Shown: positions 38,357 to 49,628, counted from the first letter of the stretch. The stretch is DNA of 64,000 bases from Staphylococcus sp. NAM3COL9 (GCF_001431205.1 NZ_LGPC01000016.1:62001-126000), one strand, 5' to 3'. Numbers and translations are program-made. Notes: generated by a model not told the origin, from the sequence alone.

Positions 38357-38590
38357 TTATTTAGTTAATGTAACATAAGCAATAATAATAGCAATTAAGA
38401 CAACTACAAAAGAAATGTTAAGCGCTATCCTCATACCTTTCTTATCTCTAAACAACATATTAAATATCATTAAACTGATTACTAATGAAACAGCGAACAT
38501 TGTAATAGCCATAATCATATTCATCATTATTAAAAATATAACTCCCAAAACTAGAAATAAATTTGAGATAATCGCCATGATTTTAATCAT
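38357..38590 (-). CDS. Small membrane protein upstream of sagA
   Basis: A 77-residue protein with three hydrophobic segments (IMAIISNLFLVLGVIFLIM, IAMTMF-like stretch, VVVLIAIIIAYVTL) and a short basic loop RDKKGMR. It ends 25 bases before sagA and is probably co-transcribed. The start is uncertain: ATG 38590 lies 15 bases after GGAAGG, while a GTG at 38620 would start inside a purine-rich run. I do not recognise a family. Confidence 0.6.
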   Translation of the reverse strand: MIKIMAIISNLFLVLGVIFLIMMNMIMAITMFAVSLVISLMIFNMLFRDKKGMRIALNISFVVVLIAIIIAYVTLTK

Positions 38591-38782
38591 TTTCGTATTG
38601 ATAAGCCTTCCACTCCTCACCCTTAAAATATATAAAATTTAATTCTAATAATAGAAATTGTATCATATTTAGCATTGCTTCAATATGTCATTTTTAAAAC
38701 AATAAAAAGTTAGCACCCAATTAAGTCTAAACTTAAAATAAATGCTAACTTTCATTTAAAATATATGTTTATTTAGAAGTAC

Positions 38783-39247
38783 TTATCTTGACATTCCTCT
38801 AAGCATATTCATCATATATGTTAAACTACGATTCATTTCATCATCTTTCAACATACCCATCAAACCAGTGATTGATGTTTTTTGGTTCGGATTGGCTTGA
38901 TTTGCGACACGCAAACCTTTGTTCACTTTATTTAACATCCCAGATAAATCATCTACATCTAAGTCGCCTAATAAAAATACAAGTGAAGCCATATTTGAAA
39001 TTAACCCTGAATATTGTTCTTTATTTAATTCAACAGAGAATTTATTGGCTATAACACCTCTGCTTTTAACTGCACCTGACATAGCATCTAGCAATTTAGC
39101 ATCATCTAAAGTACTAATGATATTAATTGCTTTTAAAATGCTATCTTTATTTGCTACAATTGCATCGGTAACTTCAGCTAAATTTTCCTCTTTAACCTCT
39201 GCTTCAGTTTTTTGCATGCGTTTAATATTTGTGATTCTTTCAGCCAT
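38783..39247 (-). CDS. DUF1641 protein linked to formate dehydrogenase
   Basis: A 154-residue soluble, mostly helical DUF1641 protein (conserved GLMGMLKDDEMNRSLTYMMNMLRGM near the C terminus, split about residues 128-152). Its ATG overlaps the fdhA stop by one base, so translation is coupled. DUF1641 proteins commonly sit next to FdhA-like subunits, which suggests an accessory subunit or assembly role; this is inference. Confidence 0.85.
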   Translation of the reverse strand: MAERITNIKRMQKTEAEVKEENLAEVTDAIVANKDSILKAINIISTLDDAKLLDAMSGAVKSRGVIANKFSVELNKEQYSGLISNMASLVFLLGDLDVDDLSGMLNKVNKGLRVANQANPNQKTSITGLMGMLKDDEMNRSLTYMMNMLRGMSR

Positions 39248-42201
39248 TATTTCTCCACCTGACTTCCTGGGAAAGTATAATCTTTACGTTTCCATTTGTC
39301 TTCAACTCGAACGCTATATTGTGGTTGACGCTGTTTGTTTACACGGAAGTTCGTAGGGTTGAGTGGTGATTTACCTCTTCGTGTCTTCACTTCCATACGA
39401 CAGCTGGTACGTTTATAAGATGGTGTATCTGTGTCTTTATCTACATCACTATTTGTTAATAAGTTAATGGCACCTTGATCACCATTTTCCATAGCATTGT
39501 TATTTAATGGAATATAGATTTCTTTACCTTTAACTCTATCTGTGACATGAGCCACAAGTTCTACTTCACCAGTGTCAGAAATCAATTTAATCTCTGCGCC
39601 TTCGTGAATACCTCTATCTTCTGCTAATTCAGGAGACACTTCGACAAATGCATTCGGCATTTTGTATTGAAGTCCTGGCACTTTATAAGTCATATTACCT
39701 TCATGGAAATGCTCTAATACACGGCCGTTATTTACGTGTAAATCATATTTTTCATTTACTTTAAAGAAATTATCAAATGTTAATGGATAGAAATTCGCTT
39801 TTCCATCATCAAAGTTAAAACCTTCTAAGAAAAGTATCGGTTGGTCTGTACCATCTTCTGCTACTGGCCATTGTAAACTATTATATCCTTCTAGACGATC
39901 AAAGTTCACACCTGAATATAAAGGTGTTAGTCTTGCAATCTCGTCCATAATTTGACTTGGATGCGTATAGTTCCAATCGTAACCTAACGTTTTCGCTACA
40001 GCTTGGATAATTTCCCAGTCCGGCTTAGAATCGCCTTTAGGTTCTAAAGCTTGATATAGACGTTGAATACGACGCTCTGTATTTGTAAATGTACCTGTTT
40101 TTTCTAATGATGGACTTGCTGGTAACACTACATCTGCGTATGAAGCTGTAAATGTAAAGAATTCATCTTGGACTACTAAGAAACCAACTTTCTCTAATGC
40201 AGCTTGTACATAGTTGATGTTAGAGTCGACGATGCCTGTATCTTCACCGTATAAATAAAGGGCATCAATTTCACCTTCATGTATACCTTCCATCATTTGA
40301 TGGTTATCTTTACCTACTTTGTTTGGCAATGTTTCGCCATATTCACGTTCGAATTTCGCTCTTATTTCATCATCAGTAACACTTTGGTATCCTGGGAATT
40401 TATCAGGCATACTCCCCATATCACTACAACCTTGTACGTTATTATGTCCACGTAAAGGATAAGCGCCTGTACCTGGTCTTCTATAGTTACCTGTTGCTAA
40501 TAATAAATTAGATATCGCTGTTGAAGTGTCACTACCAATGTCTTGCTGTGTCACACCCATTGCCCATGCAATTGATACTGATTCAGCATCTACAACTTGA
40601 TGTGCAAAGTCTATTAAGGCTTCTTTAGAGATGCCCGTTGTTTCTTCAGCAAACTCCATAGTAAATGGCGCTAATGATTTTTGATACGCTTCAAAGCTAT
40701 TCACCCATTCGTCGATAAACGCTTTATCCTGAAGATTGTTATCAATAATGTATTTAGTCACTGCTGACAACCAAACTAAATCAGTGCCTGGTTTAGGCTG
40801 ATAGAAATTATCTGCGCGTTCAGCCATTTCATGCTTACGTATATCAAACACATTTAAAGTATTATTATATAGCTTATGACCACGTTTAATACGTGAAGCA
40901 ATAACTGGATGAGCTTCTGCTGTGTTTGTACCAATTAACACGACCATATCTGCAATTTCAAGATCGTCTATTGAACCAGAATCACCACCATGACCTACTG
41001 TTCTAAATAGTCCTTTTGTTGCTGGTGCTTGACAATAACGGGAACAATTATCTACGTTGTTTGTGCCAATGACTTGTCTTGCAAGCTTTTGCATAAGATA
41101 AGACTCTTCATTTGTTGCTTTTGAAGATGAGATAAATGCTAAACCATCTGAACCATGAGATGCTTTAACTTTATTAAAGTTATCGGACACAACTTTCAGT
41201 GCTTCATCCCATTCAACTTCTTCAAATTGACCATCTTTACGTACTAATGGTTTTGTAAGACGTTCTTCTGAATCAATATAATCCCAACCAAATTTACCTT
41301 TAACGCACGTTGCAATTTTATTTGCTGGTGATTCTTGTTGAGGTTGAACTTTTATAACTTCTCTATCTTTTGTCCATACATCAAAAGAACAACCAACACC
41401 ACAATATGTACATACTGTCTTAGTTTTTTCGATGCGCTCTTCACGCATTGCTGCCTCTGAGTCAGAAACTGCAAACAATGGACCATAACCTGGTTCCGCT
41501 TTTTTCGTTAAATCAATCATAGCGGCTAATGAACCTGGCTCTAAATCAGTCATATATCCGGCACTGCCTTCCATGTTGACTTCCATCATTGCATTACATG
41601 GACAAACTGTTGCACATTGACCACAACCTACACACGATGATTCGTTGATTGATGTATCATTATCCCAAATCACTCGTGGTTGTTGACGTTCCCAATCAAT
41701 TGTAAGTGTTTCATTAACTTGAACGTCTTGACATACTTCTACACAACGTCCACATAAAATACATTGATTGGGATCATAACGATAAAAAGGACCGTAATCT
41801 TTTTCGTATGGTTTTTCTTTATATTCATAAGTTTGATGCTCTAAACCCCATTGGTCCATTGTATTATGTATTTCACAGTCACCATTATTATAATCACAAA
41901 CTGTGCAATACAACATATGATTTTCTAAAATTCTGTCTAAAGCTTCTTTTTGGCTTGTTTGTACGTTATCATTTTGCGTATTAACAATCATCGGCCTATC
42001 AATTGTTGTGCCACACGCACGTGCCATTTTACCGTCTATTTCAACCGTACACGTGTCACAAGTTTGTATTGGACCTAGCGATTCGTTATAACATATTGAC
42101 GGAATAAATGTATCTTGAGATTTGATGAACTCAAGTAAATTCGTCCCAGGTTCTACAAGATAATCTTTACCATCTAATGAGACAATCAAATGTTCTTGCA
42201 T
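39247..42201 (-). CDS. fdhA: Formate dehydrogenase alpha subunit with NuoG-like N terminus
   Basis: A 984-residue molybdoenzyme. The N-terminal ferredoxin part binds 2Fe-2S (CYNESLG...CDTC) and has CDYNNGDC, then two 4Fe-4S sites [11 protein letters not shown] and [11 protein letters not shown], then CTYCGVGC of the catalytic domain. The molybdenum ligand is a cysteine in [13 protein letters not shown], not selenocysteine. The C-terminal molydopterin dinucleotide domain follows. It oxidises formate to CO2. ATG 42201 is chosen, six bases after GGGGTG. Cofactor comes from the moa/mod genes and sulfur from FdhD. Confidence 0.92.
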   Translation of the reverse strand: MQEHLIVSLDGKDYLVEPGTNLLEFIKSQDTFIPSICYNESLGPIQTCDTCTVEIDGKMARACGTTIDRPMIVNTQNDNVQTSQKEALDRILENHMLYCTVCDYNNGDCEIHNTMDQWGLEHQTYEYKEKPYEKDYGPFYRYDPNQCILCGRCVEVCQDVQVNETLTIDWERQQPRVIWDNDTSINESSCVGCGQCATVCPCNAMMEVNMEGSAGYMTDLEPGSLAAMIDLTKKAEPGYGPLFAVSDSEAAMREERIEKTKTVCTYCGVGCSFDVWTKDREVIKVQPQQESPANKIATCVKGKFGWDYIDSEERLTKPLVRKDGQFEEVEWDEALKVVSDNFNKVKASHGSDGLAFISSSKATNEESYLMQKLARQVIGTNNVDNCSRYCQAPATKGLFRTVGHGGDSGSIDDLEIADMVVLIGTNTAEAHPVIASRIKRGHKLYNNTLNVFDIRKHEMAERADNFYQPKPGTDLVWLSAVTKYIIDNNLQDKAFIDEWVNSFEAYQKSLAPFTMEFAEETTGISKEALIDFAHQVVDAESVSIAWAMGVTQQDIGSDTSTAISNLLLATGNYRRPGTGAYPLRGHNNVQGCSDMGSMPDKFPGYQSVTDDEIRAKFEREYGETLPNKVGKDNHQMMEGIHEGEIDALYLYGEDTGIVDSNINYVQAALEKVGFLVVQDEFFTFTASYADVVLPASPSLEKTGTFTNTERRIQRLYQALEPKGDSKPDWEIIQAVAKTLGYDWNYTHPSQIMDEIARLTPLYSGVNFDRLEGYNSLQWPVAEDGTDQPILFLEGFNFDDGKANFYPLTFDNFFKVNEKYDLHVNNGRVLEHFHEGNMTYKVPGLQYKMPNAFVEVSPELAEDRGIHEGAEIKLISDTGEVELVAHVTDRVKGKEIYIPLNNNAMENGDQGAINLLTNSDVDKDTDTPSYKRTSCRMEVKTRRGKSPLNPTNFRVNKQRQPQYSVRVEDKWKRKDYTFPGSQVEK

Positions 42202-42524
42202 TCTCTTCACCCCTATTATTATTTATGGCGCCCGCGTTATATATATCTATTAGGTTCTGAATAACATTCCATCTAAAAAGCCCACACTTTTTTAAGATAA
42301 TGTTATCTATATTGTATATCTATTTGGTTTAAATGTTAAGGATTTCCATCTTATTTAACATTTTATTATATTTGATGTACTTTATAGCTCAAAACTTAAT
42401 ATTTATAGAATCTTATTTTCTAATCCTCCTTGATTAATAATCATTTTGTTATTTCATATATATTAACAAAAAAACTATAGATTTTAGCATTCGCCAAAAT
42501 CTATAGTTCATTTAAATTACATTC
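42202..42524. other. Intergenic region, fdhA promoter and lcpC terminator
   Basis: About 320 AT-rich bases holding the fdhA promoter and the terminator at 42468-42510. A small palindrome AGATAA-TGTTATCT is near 42295. No coding frame was seen. Confidence 0.45.
42468..42510 (-). terminator. Terminator of lcpC
   Basis: Stem AACTATAGATTTTAG / AAAATCTATAGTT followed leftward by T7, just past the lcpC stop. Confidence 0.85.
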
Positions 42525-43478
42525 CTAAATATCTTTAATGTTTGTTTCAATTTCACTAAGTGAACTTTCACTTGGTATAAAATAGTACAAGCCATCATCT
42601 TGTATGCCACCTTGTCCATCTAATTGGTGTCTATTGACTTGTTCATTCGCTTCATTATAATTACTTCTTATTTTGTTTAATTCTCCAACTGTAAGGTCCG
42701 TTTTCACATTATCTTCAACATGATTCATTAATGAATTAAAATGTGTAACTGAACTGATACTTGTAAGTTTATTAGCTAAGCCTTGGATAACAAGTTGTTG
42801 ACGTTCTTGACGACCAAAGTCTCCGCCAGCCCCTTCTTCTTTACGACTTCTAATAAAAGCCATCGCTTCTTTTCCATCCATGTGGGATTGAATGCCCTCA
42901 CTAAACTGATATCCATCATATGAAAATGATGCATTACTCGTTACATTGATACCACCGACAGTATCTATCATATCTTGCATGCCGTCCATATCTATCGTTG
43001 CGTAGTGATCAATAGGTACATTCAATAAATTCTCTACTGATTTCACTGCCATATCAGGTCCACCATAAGCATATGCGTGGTTGATTTTTTCAGTAGTACC
43101 TTTACCGACGATTTCTGCTTGCGTATCTCGTGGAATGCTGACAATTTCTGTCGTTTTTTTCTGTGGATTAATCGATAATACCATTACTGTATCACTACGT
43201 TGGCCTCCACCATCAGCATCTCTTTTGGCGTCAGAATCTACACCAAAAAGCGCAATAGTAAATGGGTCACCATCATCTAAGTTTACATCTTTATCTCTTA
43301 ATGAAGATTTATTTCTGTCTAAAGGATTATGAATTGATCCTCCAACAGAAAATATTTTAAACCCTAGATAAATAACTGCTAGTAAAGCTAATAAAACTAA
43401 TATACCAAAGAACCACAATATTAATTTTGTGGGTAATCCCATTTTTTTATTTTTTTTAGAACGATTCACTCTTATCAT
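42525..43478 (-). CDS. lcpC: LytR-CpsA-Psr family wall polymer ligase, LcpC-like
   Basis: A protein of up to 317 residues with a basic cytoplasmic N terminus, one membrane segment (about 18-42) and an extracellular LCP domain (FGVDSDAKRDADGGGQRSD with conserved Arg/Asp, VSIPRDTQ, NHAYAYGGP, FIRSRKEEGAGGDFGRQ). LCP enzymes attach teichoic acids or capsule to peptidoglycan. Position between fdhA and a suhB-like gene matches S. aureus LcpC. The start may be ATG 43478 or GTG 43469; GGAG is better spaced for the GTG. Confidence 0.85.
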   Translation of the reverse strand: MIRVNRSKKNKKMGLPTKLILWFFGILVLLALLAVIYLGFKIFSVGGSIHNPLDRNKSSLRDKDVNLDDGDPFTIALFGVDSDAKRDADGGGQRSDTVMVLSINPQKKTTEIVSIPRDTQAEIVGKGTTEKINHAYAYGGPDMAVKSVENLLNVPIDHYATIDMDGMQDMIDTVGGINVTSNASFSYDGYQFSEGIQSHMDGKEAMAFIRSRKEEGAGGDFGRQERQQLVIQGLANKLTSISSVTHFNSLMNHVEDNVKTDLTVGELNKIRSNYNEANEQVNRHQLDGQGGIQDDGLYYFIPSESSLSEIETNIKDI

Positions 43479-43597
43479 TCTCCGTTTCTGTATTCAATTT
43501 TCTATCATTTAGTAATATATTATATATTAATAAGTTAGGTTTGACATAGTGCTTGAGACCTATTATTTATATAACAAATATTAAATACAGTGATTTT

Positions 43598-44392
43598 TTA
43601 TTGTATTTTGTATCCATTTCCTGAATTTAGTATACCTAATACTTTTTCATGACAAGCATTGTTACTAATAATAAATGGACCTGCTTTAGAAAAGTCTAGT
43701 GACGTATTATCTAATGTCGTCATTTTAAGTCCTAGTTCACTGGCAAACAAGAATTGCGCTGCGATATCCCAAGGTTTTGGATTTGTATTAACATGCGCAC
43801 CAAATTGTCCTTTGATTACACGGATTGAATCTAAACCACAAGATCCGATATAACGATGGCTAAATGAAGCATCATTTAAACCATGAATAGTTTCATCATT
43901 CATAACTAATGTATTAAATGAAATAATCGCATCTTGTAAATCAATACTTTCAGGTTTTTCTAGTGGCTTACCATTCACATATGCACCGTATCCTTTAGCT
44001 GCTTTGTACAGTTGTCCATGTGGGTAGTCATAAATATATGATAGTACTGGTTCACCATCAACAAAATAACCTAGAATAATACAGTAATCCTCTTGTTGTT
44101 TAACTAAATTTGTCGTTCCATCAATTGGGTCCATAACCCATACATGCCCTTCTTTAGGATACACTTCCTCATTTGACTTTTCTTCAGCGAACAACTGATG
44201 TTCCAGGAAGTTTTGCTTTAAAAATTGTTCGAAATTATGTTGTATTGATTTATCAACATTTGTCACTAAATCAAATCTATTTTGTTTCGTACTCGTAACC
44301 ATATCTTCGATTAACTTCGGGATAATCTGATCCAATGTTTCAAACCAAGCCCTCACAGCATCATCGATATAAATTAATTGCTCTTTTTCCAT
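43598..44392 (-). CDS. Inositol monophosphatase family protein
   Basis: A 264-residue lithium-sensitive-type phosphatase. Metal ligands are in EEKSNEE near residue 69, DPIDGTTNLV near 87-96, and WDIAAQ near 207. Family members dephosphorylate inositol phosphate or related sugar phosphates, so the real substrate is uncertain (SuhB-like). AGAGGTG precedes the ATG. The RsaI RNA gene lies upstream on the same strand, as in S. aureus. Confidence 0.9.
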   Translation of the reverse strand: MEKEQLIYIDDAVRAWFETLDQIIPKLIEDMVTSTKQNRFDLVTNVDKSIQHNFEQFLKQNFLEHQLFAEEKSNEEVYPKEGHVWVMDPIDGTTNLVKQQEDYCIILGYFVDGEPVLSYIYDYPHGQLYKAAKGYGAYVNGKPLEKPESIDLQDAIISFNTLVMNDETIHGLNDASFSHRYIGSCGLDSIRVIKGQFGAHVNTNPKPWDIAAQFLFASELGLKMTTLDNTSLDFSKAGPFIISNNACHEKVLGILNSGNGYKIQ

Positions 44393-44552
44393 GTATAGGC
44401 ACCTCTTTATATTTATAAATTATTATGTTCTTTATTAAGTATCAACTATCTTTAATTTATTATATTTTATCATAGAAATATTAATGAAATATGTGATATA
44501 CCATAACCATTAAAACATTTTGGCACACATATTGACGTTATGACATAAAAAT

Positions 44553-44706
44553 AAAACCGACCAGCATAGCTAGTCGGTTAAATAGAAAGGAAAGTAAGTA
44601 ATAAATATTGAAGATGTTTGATTAGTAACGTGAACGAATTAGATGTTAACAAAACTATATGTAATAGCCTACCCCTTTGTCATCTACTCGCTACCCCCTT
44701 GTTACT
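44553..44706 (-). ncRNA. rsaI: RsaI (RsaOG) small regulatory RNA
   Basis: Leftward RNA of about 150 bases (S. aureus RsaI is about 145). Seen: two G-tracks near the 5' end (GGGGG at about 44693-44697, GGGG at about 44672-44675), a pyrimidine-rich single-stranded stretch (CUUACUUUCCUUUCU, about 44585-44600) and a terminator AACCGACTAGC/GCTGGTCGGTTTTATTTTT. Its place between the suhB-like and WYL-regulator genes is the S. aureus RsaI locus. RsaI is known to be CcpA-repressed and to signal glucose limitation. The 5' end is inferred from the promoter. Confidence 0.85.
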
Positions 44707-44712
44707 AACTAC

Positions 44713-44741
44713 ATATTAACATAAGTTTTTAATGAATGTAA
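44713..44741 (-). promoter_or_regulatory. RsaI promoter
   Basis: Leftward -10 TAATAT (44713-44718), 17-base spacer, -35 TTACAT (44736-44741). The -35 lies inside the cre site. Confidence 0.7.
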
Positions 44742-44750
44742 GCGTTTTCT
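44736..44750 (+). promoter_or_regulatory. cre site overlapping the RsaI -35
   Basis: ATGTAAGCGTTTTCT fits the CcpA cre consensus WTGNNARCGNWWWCW at every position. Overlap with the -35 element predicts repression by CcpA in glucose. Confidence 0.85.
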
Positions 44751-44844
44751 TCATATTTTTAAAAAAAATTTTTCTAAATGTCGTCATTGTCACATTTATG
44801 ATATAATAAATGTAATATGTAATCATTTGGGAGGTGACTTTCTA

Positions 44845-45537
44845 ATGAATAAACGCGAAAGACAAAATAAACTTGTTCTAGCTATTCAAGAGAATAGACA
44901 AATTACCGCTTCAGAGTTAGCAAAAAATTTAGATGTATCAAAACGAACGATTTTAAGAGATATTCAAGATTTAGAAGATCAAGGTGTGAAAATTTTAGCA
45001 AAGCACGGTAAACTAGGTGGCTATCAACTTCAAGAAACACCAAATAGTTATGAGATTGAGCTGACTGAGAATCAACTATCCGCTTTGTTCTTAGTACTTA
45101 ATGAAAGTCAGTCTTACACAACGTTACCTTATAAAGAAGAAGTTAATGCAATTATTAAAAAGTGTTTAAATTTACCTTATACAAAAATGCGACGCGCTTT
45201 GAAAAAGCTAGATCGTTATATTAAATTTGATCATCGACAACATACAAATTTACCACCTATATTTTCTGAAGTCCTCATTTATTGTACTGAAAGAAATGTT
45301 ATGGCAATGGAATACCATAACGGTACAAATATCGGTACTGAAAATGTCATTTTCATCGGATTATTATGTGAAAAAGGTTTGTGGAAAGCAGTCGTCTTTG
45401 AAATTGGTTTGGGTAAAACAAATGAAATCCCTATTATTGATATACACGATATCTCATATTCATTTGAAAAGACAATTAAGACTCAAGACATTACAATAAA
45501 TAATTACCAACAATTTTTAAATCCAACTGAGTCCTAA
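44845..45537 (+). CDS. HTH/WYL-domain transcriptional regulator
   Basis: A 230-residue DeoR/YafY-type regulator. The N-terminal HTH is ITASELAKNLDVSKRTILRDIQDLE (about 19-43, split), followed by a WYL-like ligand domain (RNVMAMEYHNGTN near 150). ATG 44845 is eight bases after GGGAGGTG; the longer frame starts on TTG. It is monocistronic; its targets are unknown. In S. aureus the gene to the right of rsaI is also a regulator of this kind (from memory). Confidence 0.8.
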   Translation: MNKRERQNKLVLAIQENRQITASELAKNLDVSKRTILRDIQDLEDQGVKILAKHGKLGGYQLQETPNSYEIELTENQLSALFLVLNESQSYTTLPYKEEVNAIIKKCLNLPYTKMRRALKKLDRYIKFDHRQHTNLPPIFSEVLIYCTERNVMAMEYHNGTNIGTENVIFIGLLCEKGLWKAVVFEIGLGKTNEIPIIDIHDISYSFEKTIKTQDITINNYQQFLNPTES

Positions 45538-45557
45538 TTGTCTCAGTTGGTTTTTTT
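45523..45557 (+). terminator. Terminator of the WYL regulator
   Basis: Stem CCAACTGAG / CTCAGTTGG followed by T7; the left arm overlaps the end of the coding region. Confidence 0.85.
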
Positions 45558-45741
45558 ATTACTGATATTTTTTACTATAAGCAATAGCGTAGTAACTTAT
45601 CAAAATTCCTCTCCGCTATTTTATAGTTATGCGCCTATTTCAATCAATATTGAATGTTGAGTATTTAAATCCACTCTAAACACAACCAAATTTTTTAAGT
45701 TAAATAAAATAATTTCATCACATTTATGAAAGGAAGTCTTT

Positions 45742-46071
45742 ATGTATAACTTAGAATTCCATCATTTAGAACAACACATCAGTAAATTATTGAACTTATT
45801 AGAAATATATAAATTCGCAATCGTAACCAATCATAAAAAGAAAAACGACTTCAAAGAAAATATTCATGATTATATAGATAAAGAATACTCCGCTTTAAAA
45901 AGTGTCTCAAAGCATCACGCTTCTCTTATTCACTATAATTACTTTAAATTTCTTTCTGATCAAATTGAGCAGCCTATAGATGAACTAACAATTGGTAATA
46001 CAACGAAATATATAAGTGATATTCAGCAACGTTTATTTCGTATCCACCAATTATTAACCTCTTTTTTGTAA
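45742..46071 (+). CDS. Hypothetical protein upstream of the MurNAc operon
   Basis: A 109-residue soluble, His- and Leu-rich helical protein (YNLEFHHLEQHISKLLNLLE at the start) with no family I recognise. AAAGGAAG precedes the ATG. It has no terminator of its own visible before mupG, but mupG has a separate promoter, so co-transcription is only partial at best. No function is proposed. Confidence 0.6.
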   Translation: MYNLEFHHLEQHISKLLNLLEIYKFAIVTNHKKKNDFKENIHDYIDKEYSALKSVSKHHASLIHYNYFKFLSDQIEQPIDELTIGNTTKYISDIQQRLFRIHQLLTSFL

Positions 46072-46106
46072 CAATATTACACTTAAAAGTTTTATATATA
46101 TTAAAA

Positions 46107-46135
46107 TTGTAATAGTTTTTCATGTGTTGTACAAT
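46107..46135 (+). promoter_or_regulatory. Promoter of the mupG-murQPR operon
   Basis: -35 TTGTAA (46107-46112), 17-base spacer, -10 TACAAT (46130-46135). Confidence 0.75.
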
Positions 46136-46148
46136 GAAAACGATTACA
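46135..46148 (+). promoter_or_regulatory. cre site at the mupG transcription start
   Basis: TGAAAACGATTACA fits the cre pattern TGNAANCGNTNNCA exactly and covers the predicted +1, so CcpA should block the operon in glucose. Confidence 0.8.
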
Positions 46149-46169
46149 GCAATATAAGGAGTGATAGCA

Positions 46170-47222
46170 ATGCATGGATTTTCTATATATCTTGGACAGA
46201 CCATCGACAAACCATATATCAAACGGATGATTACTTCAGGCTACAGCACAATTTTCACATCGGTACAAATTCCTGAAGAAAACGAAAGTACTAAATATCG
46301 CTATTTGGAAGAACTTTTAGATTATTTATCTAATGATCAGCTTACATATATGATTGATATCAATCCCTTGTTGCTGAATCACAATTTCTATCAATTTTTA
46401 CATCAATATGAAGCAGCAGAATTTATGATTCGTATTGATCATAATACCTCTTTAAATGTCGTCAACGATATTATCAATAACGGATTCAAATGTTGCATCA
46501 ATGCTAGCATCATCTCTGAGCAATTATTGCAACAACTCTATCATGAGCTTAAAGATTTTACTTATCTTAGTTATTGTCATAATTATTATCCAAGACCTGA
46601 TACCGGTTTGGAGCCGCAATTTGTAACGTCACAAAACAATTTGATTTTAAAATATAACGCACATGCAGATATATTTGGCTTCATCGCTGGCTCAACATTG
46701 CGCGGCCCTCTCTATAAAGGCTTGCCAACAATTGAATCAACGAGATATCAGCACCCTATTCAAAGTGCACAGCTACTTAAAGATAACTTAGTCGAACATG
46801 TAATGATTGGGGACCCACTCATTGATTCACATACTGCACAACAACTCATTACTTTTTTACACCACAGACATTTCAACTTAAATATTGAGCTCTTAGATGA
46901 TCAAGTATCAACAATATTATTTAAACCTCATACTGTACGTGCTGATAATCCAGCTCATGTTATTAGGTCACAAGAAGCTCGTCTTTACTGTGATACAGAA
47001 ATCAAACCATATTCAACAAATGGTCGTGATTTCGGTACTATAACCGTGGATAATAAACTGAATGGGCGTTATCAAGGTGAGTTACAGATTATCAAAAATA
47101 ACTTGCCACCACATGATCATATCAATGTGGTAGGTGAAGTAAAAAAGACTGATTTACCATTAATTCAATGCATGCGTCCTAACGACACATTTGAATTTAC
47201 TCACAAGACTAAGGAGCTGTAA
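46170..47222 (+). CDS. mupG: 6-phospho-N-acetylmuramidase MupG
   Basis: A 350-residue DUF871-type TIM-barrel protein with a C-terminal beta domain. MupG is known in S. aureus to split MurNAc-6-phosphate-GlcNAc taken up by MurP. Family features seen are the N-terminal GFSIYLGQ and [15 protein letters not shown] near residue 140. ATG 46170 is used, with AAGGAGTG upstream; the longer frame starts on GTG. It heads mupG-murQ-murP-murR under a cre site. Confidence 0.9.
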   Translation: MHGFSIYLGQTIDKPYIKRMITSGYSTIFTSVQIPEENESTKYRYLEELLDYLSNDQLTYMIDINPLLLNHNFYQFLHQYEAAEFMIRIDHNTSLNVVNDIINNGFKCCINASIISEQLLQQLYHELKDFTYLSYCHNYYPRPDTGLEPQFVTSQNNLILKYNAHADIFGFIAGSTLRGPLYKGLPTIESTRYQHPIQSAQLLKDNLVEHVMIGDPLIDSHTAQQLITFLHHRHFNLNIELLDDQVSTILFKPHTVRADNPAHVIRSQEARLYCDTEIKPYSTNGRDFGTITVDNKLNGRYQGELQIIKNNLPPHDHINVVGEVKKTDLPLIQCMRPNDTFEFTHKTKEL

Positions 47223-47224
47223 AG

Positions 47225-48112
47225 ATGAATAATTTAATAACTGAATCAAGAAATGAAGCTACAATGCATTTAGATGAAATGTCTATTCAACAAGCTTTAG
47301 AGACTATGAATGAAGAAGATCAAAAAGTACCTCAACAGATAAAACAAATATTGCCTGACTTAGCTGAAATTATTGAAGTTACAACGAAGCAATTTAAAAA
47401 AGGTGGTCGTATTATCTATATGGGTGCAGGCACGAGTGGCAGACTTGGCGTACTCGATGCATCAGAATGTGTGCCTACATTTAATACAACACCTGATGAG
47501 TTCATCGGATTAATAGCTGGTGGACAACCTGCTATGACAGTCGCAGTCGAAGGTGCTGAAGATAGTGAATCACTCGCTCATGACGATTTAAAACACATTG
47601 ACTTAACAGACAACGATGTGGTTATAGGCATTGCTGCAAGTGGGACTACACCATACGTCAAAGGCGGATTAAAATACGCTACAGAGATAGGTACTCATAC
47701 AGTTGCCATTTCTTGCAATGTGGATACAGAAATTAGCAAATTAGCTGAATTCCCTATAGAAGTTAATGTCGGTCCCGAAGTATTAACTGGGTCTACGAGA
47801 TTAAAATCAGGAACAGCACAGAAACTAATTCTTAATATGATCTCCACAATCACGATGGTTGGTGTGGGAAAAGTTTATGGCAATCTTATGGTAGATGTAA
47901 AAGCCACAAACGACAAATTAGTTGATCGTTCAGTACGTATTATTCAAGATATTTGTGATATTTCATATGAACAAGCTCAAAACCTTTATAACGACGCAGA
48001 TCAAAACTTGAAACAAGCAGTCGTTATGTACCTATGTGATGTTTCAAAAGCTGAAGCAGAAACAAAATTACGTCAAAATGACAGTATTATTAAACAAGCA
48101 ATTAAAAATTAA
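47225..48112 (+). CDS. murQ: N-acetylmuramic acid 6-phosphate etherase MurQ
   Basis: A 295-residue SIS-domain lyase that removes D-lactate from MurNAc-6-phosphate to give GlcNAc-6-phosphate. It has the sugar-phosphate loop [23 protein letters not shown] (from about residue 60; split), the catalytic EGAEDS segment near 112, and [17 protein letters not shown] near 195. It starts 2 bases after mupG. Confidence 0.95.
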   Translation: MNNLITESRNEATMHLDEMSIQQALETMNEEDQKVPQQIKQILPDLAEIIEVTTKQFKKGGRIIYMGAGTSGRLGVLDASECVPTFNTTPDEFIGLIAGGQPAMTVAVEGAEDSESLAHDDLKHIDLTDNDVVIGIAASGTTPYVKGGLKYATEIGTHTVAISCNVDTEISKLAEFPIEVNVGPEVLTGSTRLKSGTAQKLILNMISTITMVGVGKVYGNLMVDVKATNDKLVDRSVRIIQDICDISYEQAQNLYNDADQNLKQAVVMYLCDVSKAEAETKLRQNDSIIKQAIKN

Positions 48113-48188
48113 TTCACACTGATTTAAATAGCGATGTCACGTTACCGCATGAACCATATAACTATGATGCAATAAGGAGGTATATAGG

Positions 48189-49628
48189 ATGACAAAAGAA
48201 CAAAAACTCGCAGAACGTATTATAGACGCTGTTGGTGGCCTTGATAATATGGACAATGTTATTAATTGTATGACACGTGTCAGAATTAAAGTAATCGATG
48301 AAAGTAACATAGATTATGCTAAATTAAAAGCAACTCAAGGTGTTATGGGCGTCGTAAAAGATGAACGCGTGCAAGTGGTCGTTGGTCCAGGTACTGTGAA
48401 TAAAGTAGCAGATCATATATCTCAATTAAGCGGTGTACGTCTAGGGGAAACAATCCCTCACAACTCAACGAATTATAAAGCTGATGCAAAAGCAAAAGCA
48501 CAAGAAAATAAAACAGCAATTCAGAGCAAACAAAAGCGTGGCGCCTTCAACAAATTATTAAAAACAATAGCCAATATCTTTATTCCATTAATACCAGCCT
48601 TTATTGGTGCCGGTTTAATTGGTGGTATTGCTGCAGTATTAAGTAACCTTTTAGCTGCTGGCCAAATTTCAGGCGACTGGGTCACACAACTTGTCACAGT
48701 ATTCAATGTAATTAAAGATGGTATGTTAGCTTATCTTGCTATCTTTACAGGTATTAATGCAGCCAAAGAATTCGGTGCAACACCAGGATTAGGTGGTGTT
48801 ATTGGTGGTACCACATTACTCACAGGATTAACTGATAAAAATGCAATTATTAATATCTTTACAGGCGAACCATTACAATCTGGTCAAGGTGGTATTATTG
48901 GCGTTATTTTTGCAGTTTGGCTCCTTAGTATCGTTGAAAAACGATTACATAAAATTGTCCCTAATGCAGTAGATATTATTGTCACACCAACTATTACGTT
49001 ATTTACCATTGGTTTATTAACTATATTTATCTTTATGCCATTAGCTGGCTTTGTTTCTGATGGTTTAGTATCTGTCATCAATGCTACAATCAGTATCGGT
49101 GGCGTTTTTAGTGGCTTTATCATCGGTGCTTTTTTCCTACCGCTAGTTATGTTAGGATTACATCATATATTTACGCCTATTCATATTGAAATGATCAATC
49201 AAACGGGTGCAACTTATTTACTTCCTATTGCTGCAATGGCAGGTGCTGGACAAGTTGGTGCTGCTTTAGCTTTATGGGTAAGATGTAGAAAAAATACGAC
49301 TTTAAGAAATACACTCAAAGGTGCACTACCTGTAGGATTTTTAGGCATCGGAGAACCATTAATTTATGGTGTCACTTTACCATTAGGCAAACCATTCTTC
49401 ACTGCATGTATTGGTGGCGGTATTGGTGGCGCTGTTATTGGAGGTATTGGTCACATCGGTTCAACTGCAATCGGACCTAGTGGAATCTCATTGTTACCTT
49501 TGATTTCAGATCATATGTATTTAGGATATATTGCAGGACTACTCGCTGCTTACGCAGGTGGTTTCGTCTTCACCTTTTTCTTAGGTACGACGAAGACTAT
49601 GAGAGAATCTGATAGCTTAGGTGATTAA
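48189..49628 (+). CDS. murP: MurNAc PTS permease EIIBC (MurP)
   Basis: A 479-residue PTS permease in IIB-IIC order. The phosphocysteine is Cys27 in [10 protein letters not shown]; the IIC domain has about ten segments and the [15 protein letters not shown] loop near residue 386. It has no EIIA domain, so it uses EIIA-Glc from another gene. It takes up MurNAc or the MurNAc-GlcNAc disaccharide with phosphorylation. AAGGAGG precedes the ATG. Confidence 0.93.
   Translation: MTKEQKLAERIIDAVGGLDNMDNVINCMTRVRIKVIDESNIDYAKLKATQGVMGVVKDERVQVVVGPGTVNKVADHISQLSGVRLGETIPHNSTNYKADAKAKAQENKTAIQSKQKRGAFNKLLKTIANIFIPLIPAFIGAGLIGGIAAVLSNLLAAGQISGDWVTQLVTVFNVIKDGMLAYLAIFTGINAAKEFGATPGLGGVIGGTTLLTGLTDKNAIINIFTGEPLQSGQGGIIGVIFAVWLLSIVEKRLHKIVPNAVDIIVTPTITLFTIGLLTIFIFMPLAGFVSDGLVSVINATISIGGVFSGFIIGAFFLPLVMLGLHHIFTPIHIEMINQTGATYLLPIAAMAGAGQVGAALALWVRCRKNTTLRNTLKGALPVGFLGIGEPLIYGVTLPLGKPFFTACIGGGIGGAVIGGIGHIGSTAIGPSGISLLPLISDHMYLGYIAGLLAAYAGGFVFTFFLGTTKTMRESDSLGD

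Larger units (their letters stand above)
44393..44844. other. Intergenic region containing the RsaI small RNA
   Basis: About 450 bases. The middle part encodes the RsaI RNA (44553-44706) with its cre site and promoter. The right end holds the promoter of the WYL regulator (GATATAATAA near 44800). Confidence 0.7.

Noticed and set aside
39247..42201. Selenocysteine in formate dehydrogenase
   Set aside because: The metal-ligand position is a cysteine codon and the frame has no internal stop.
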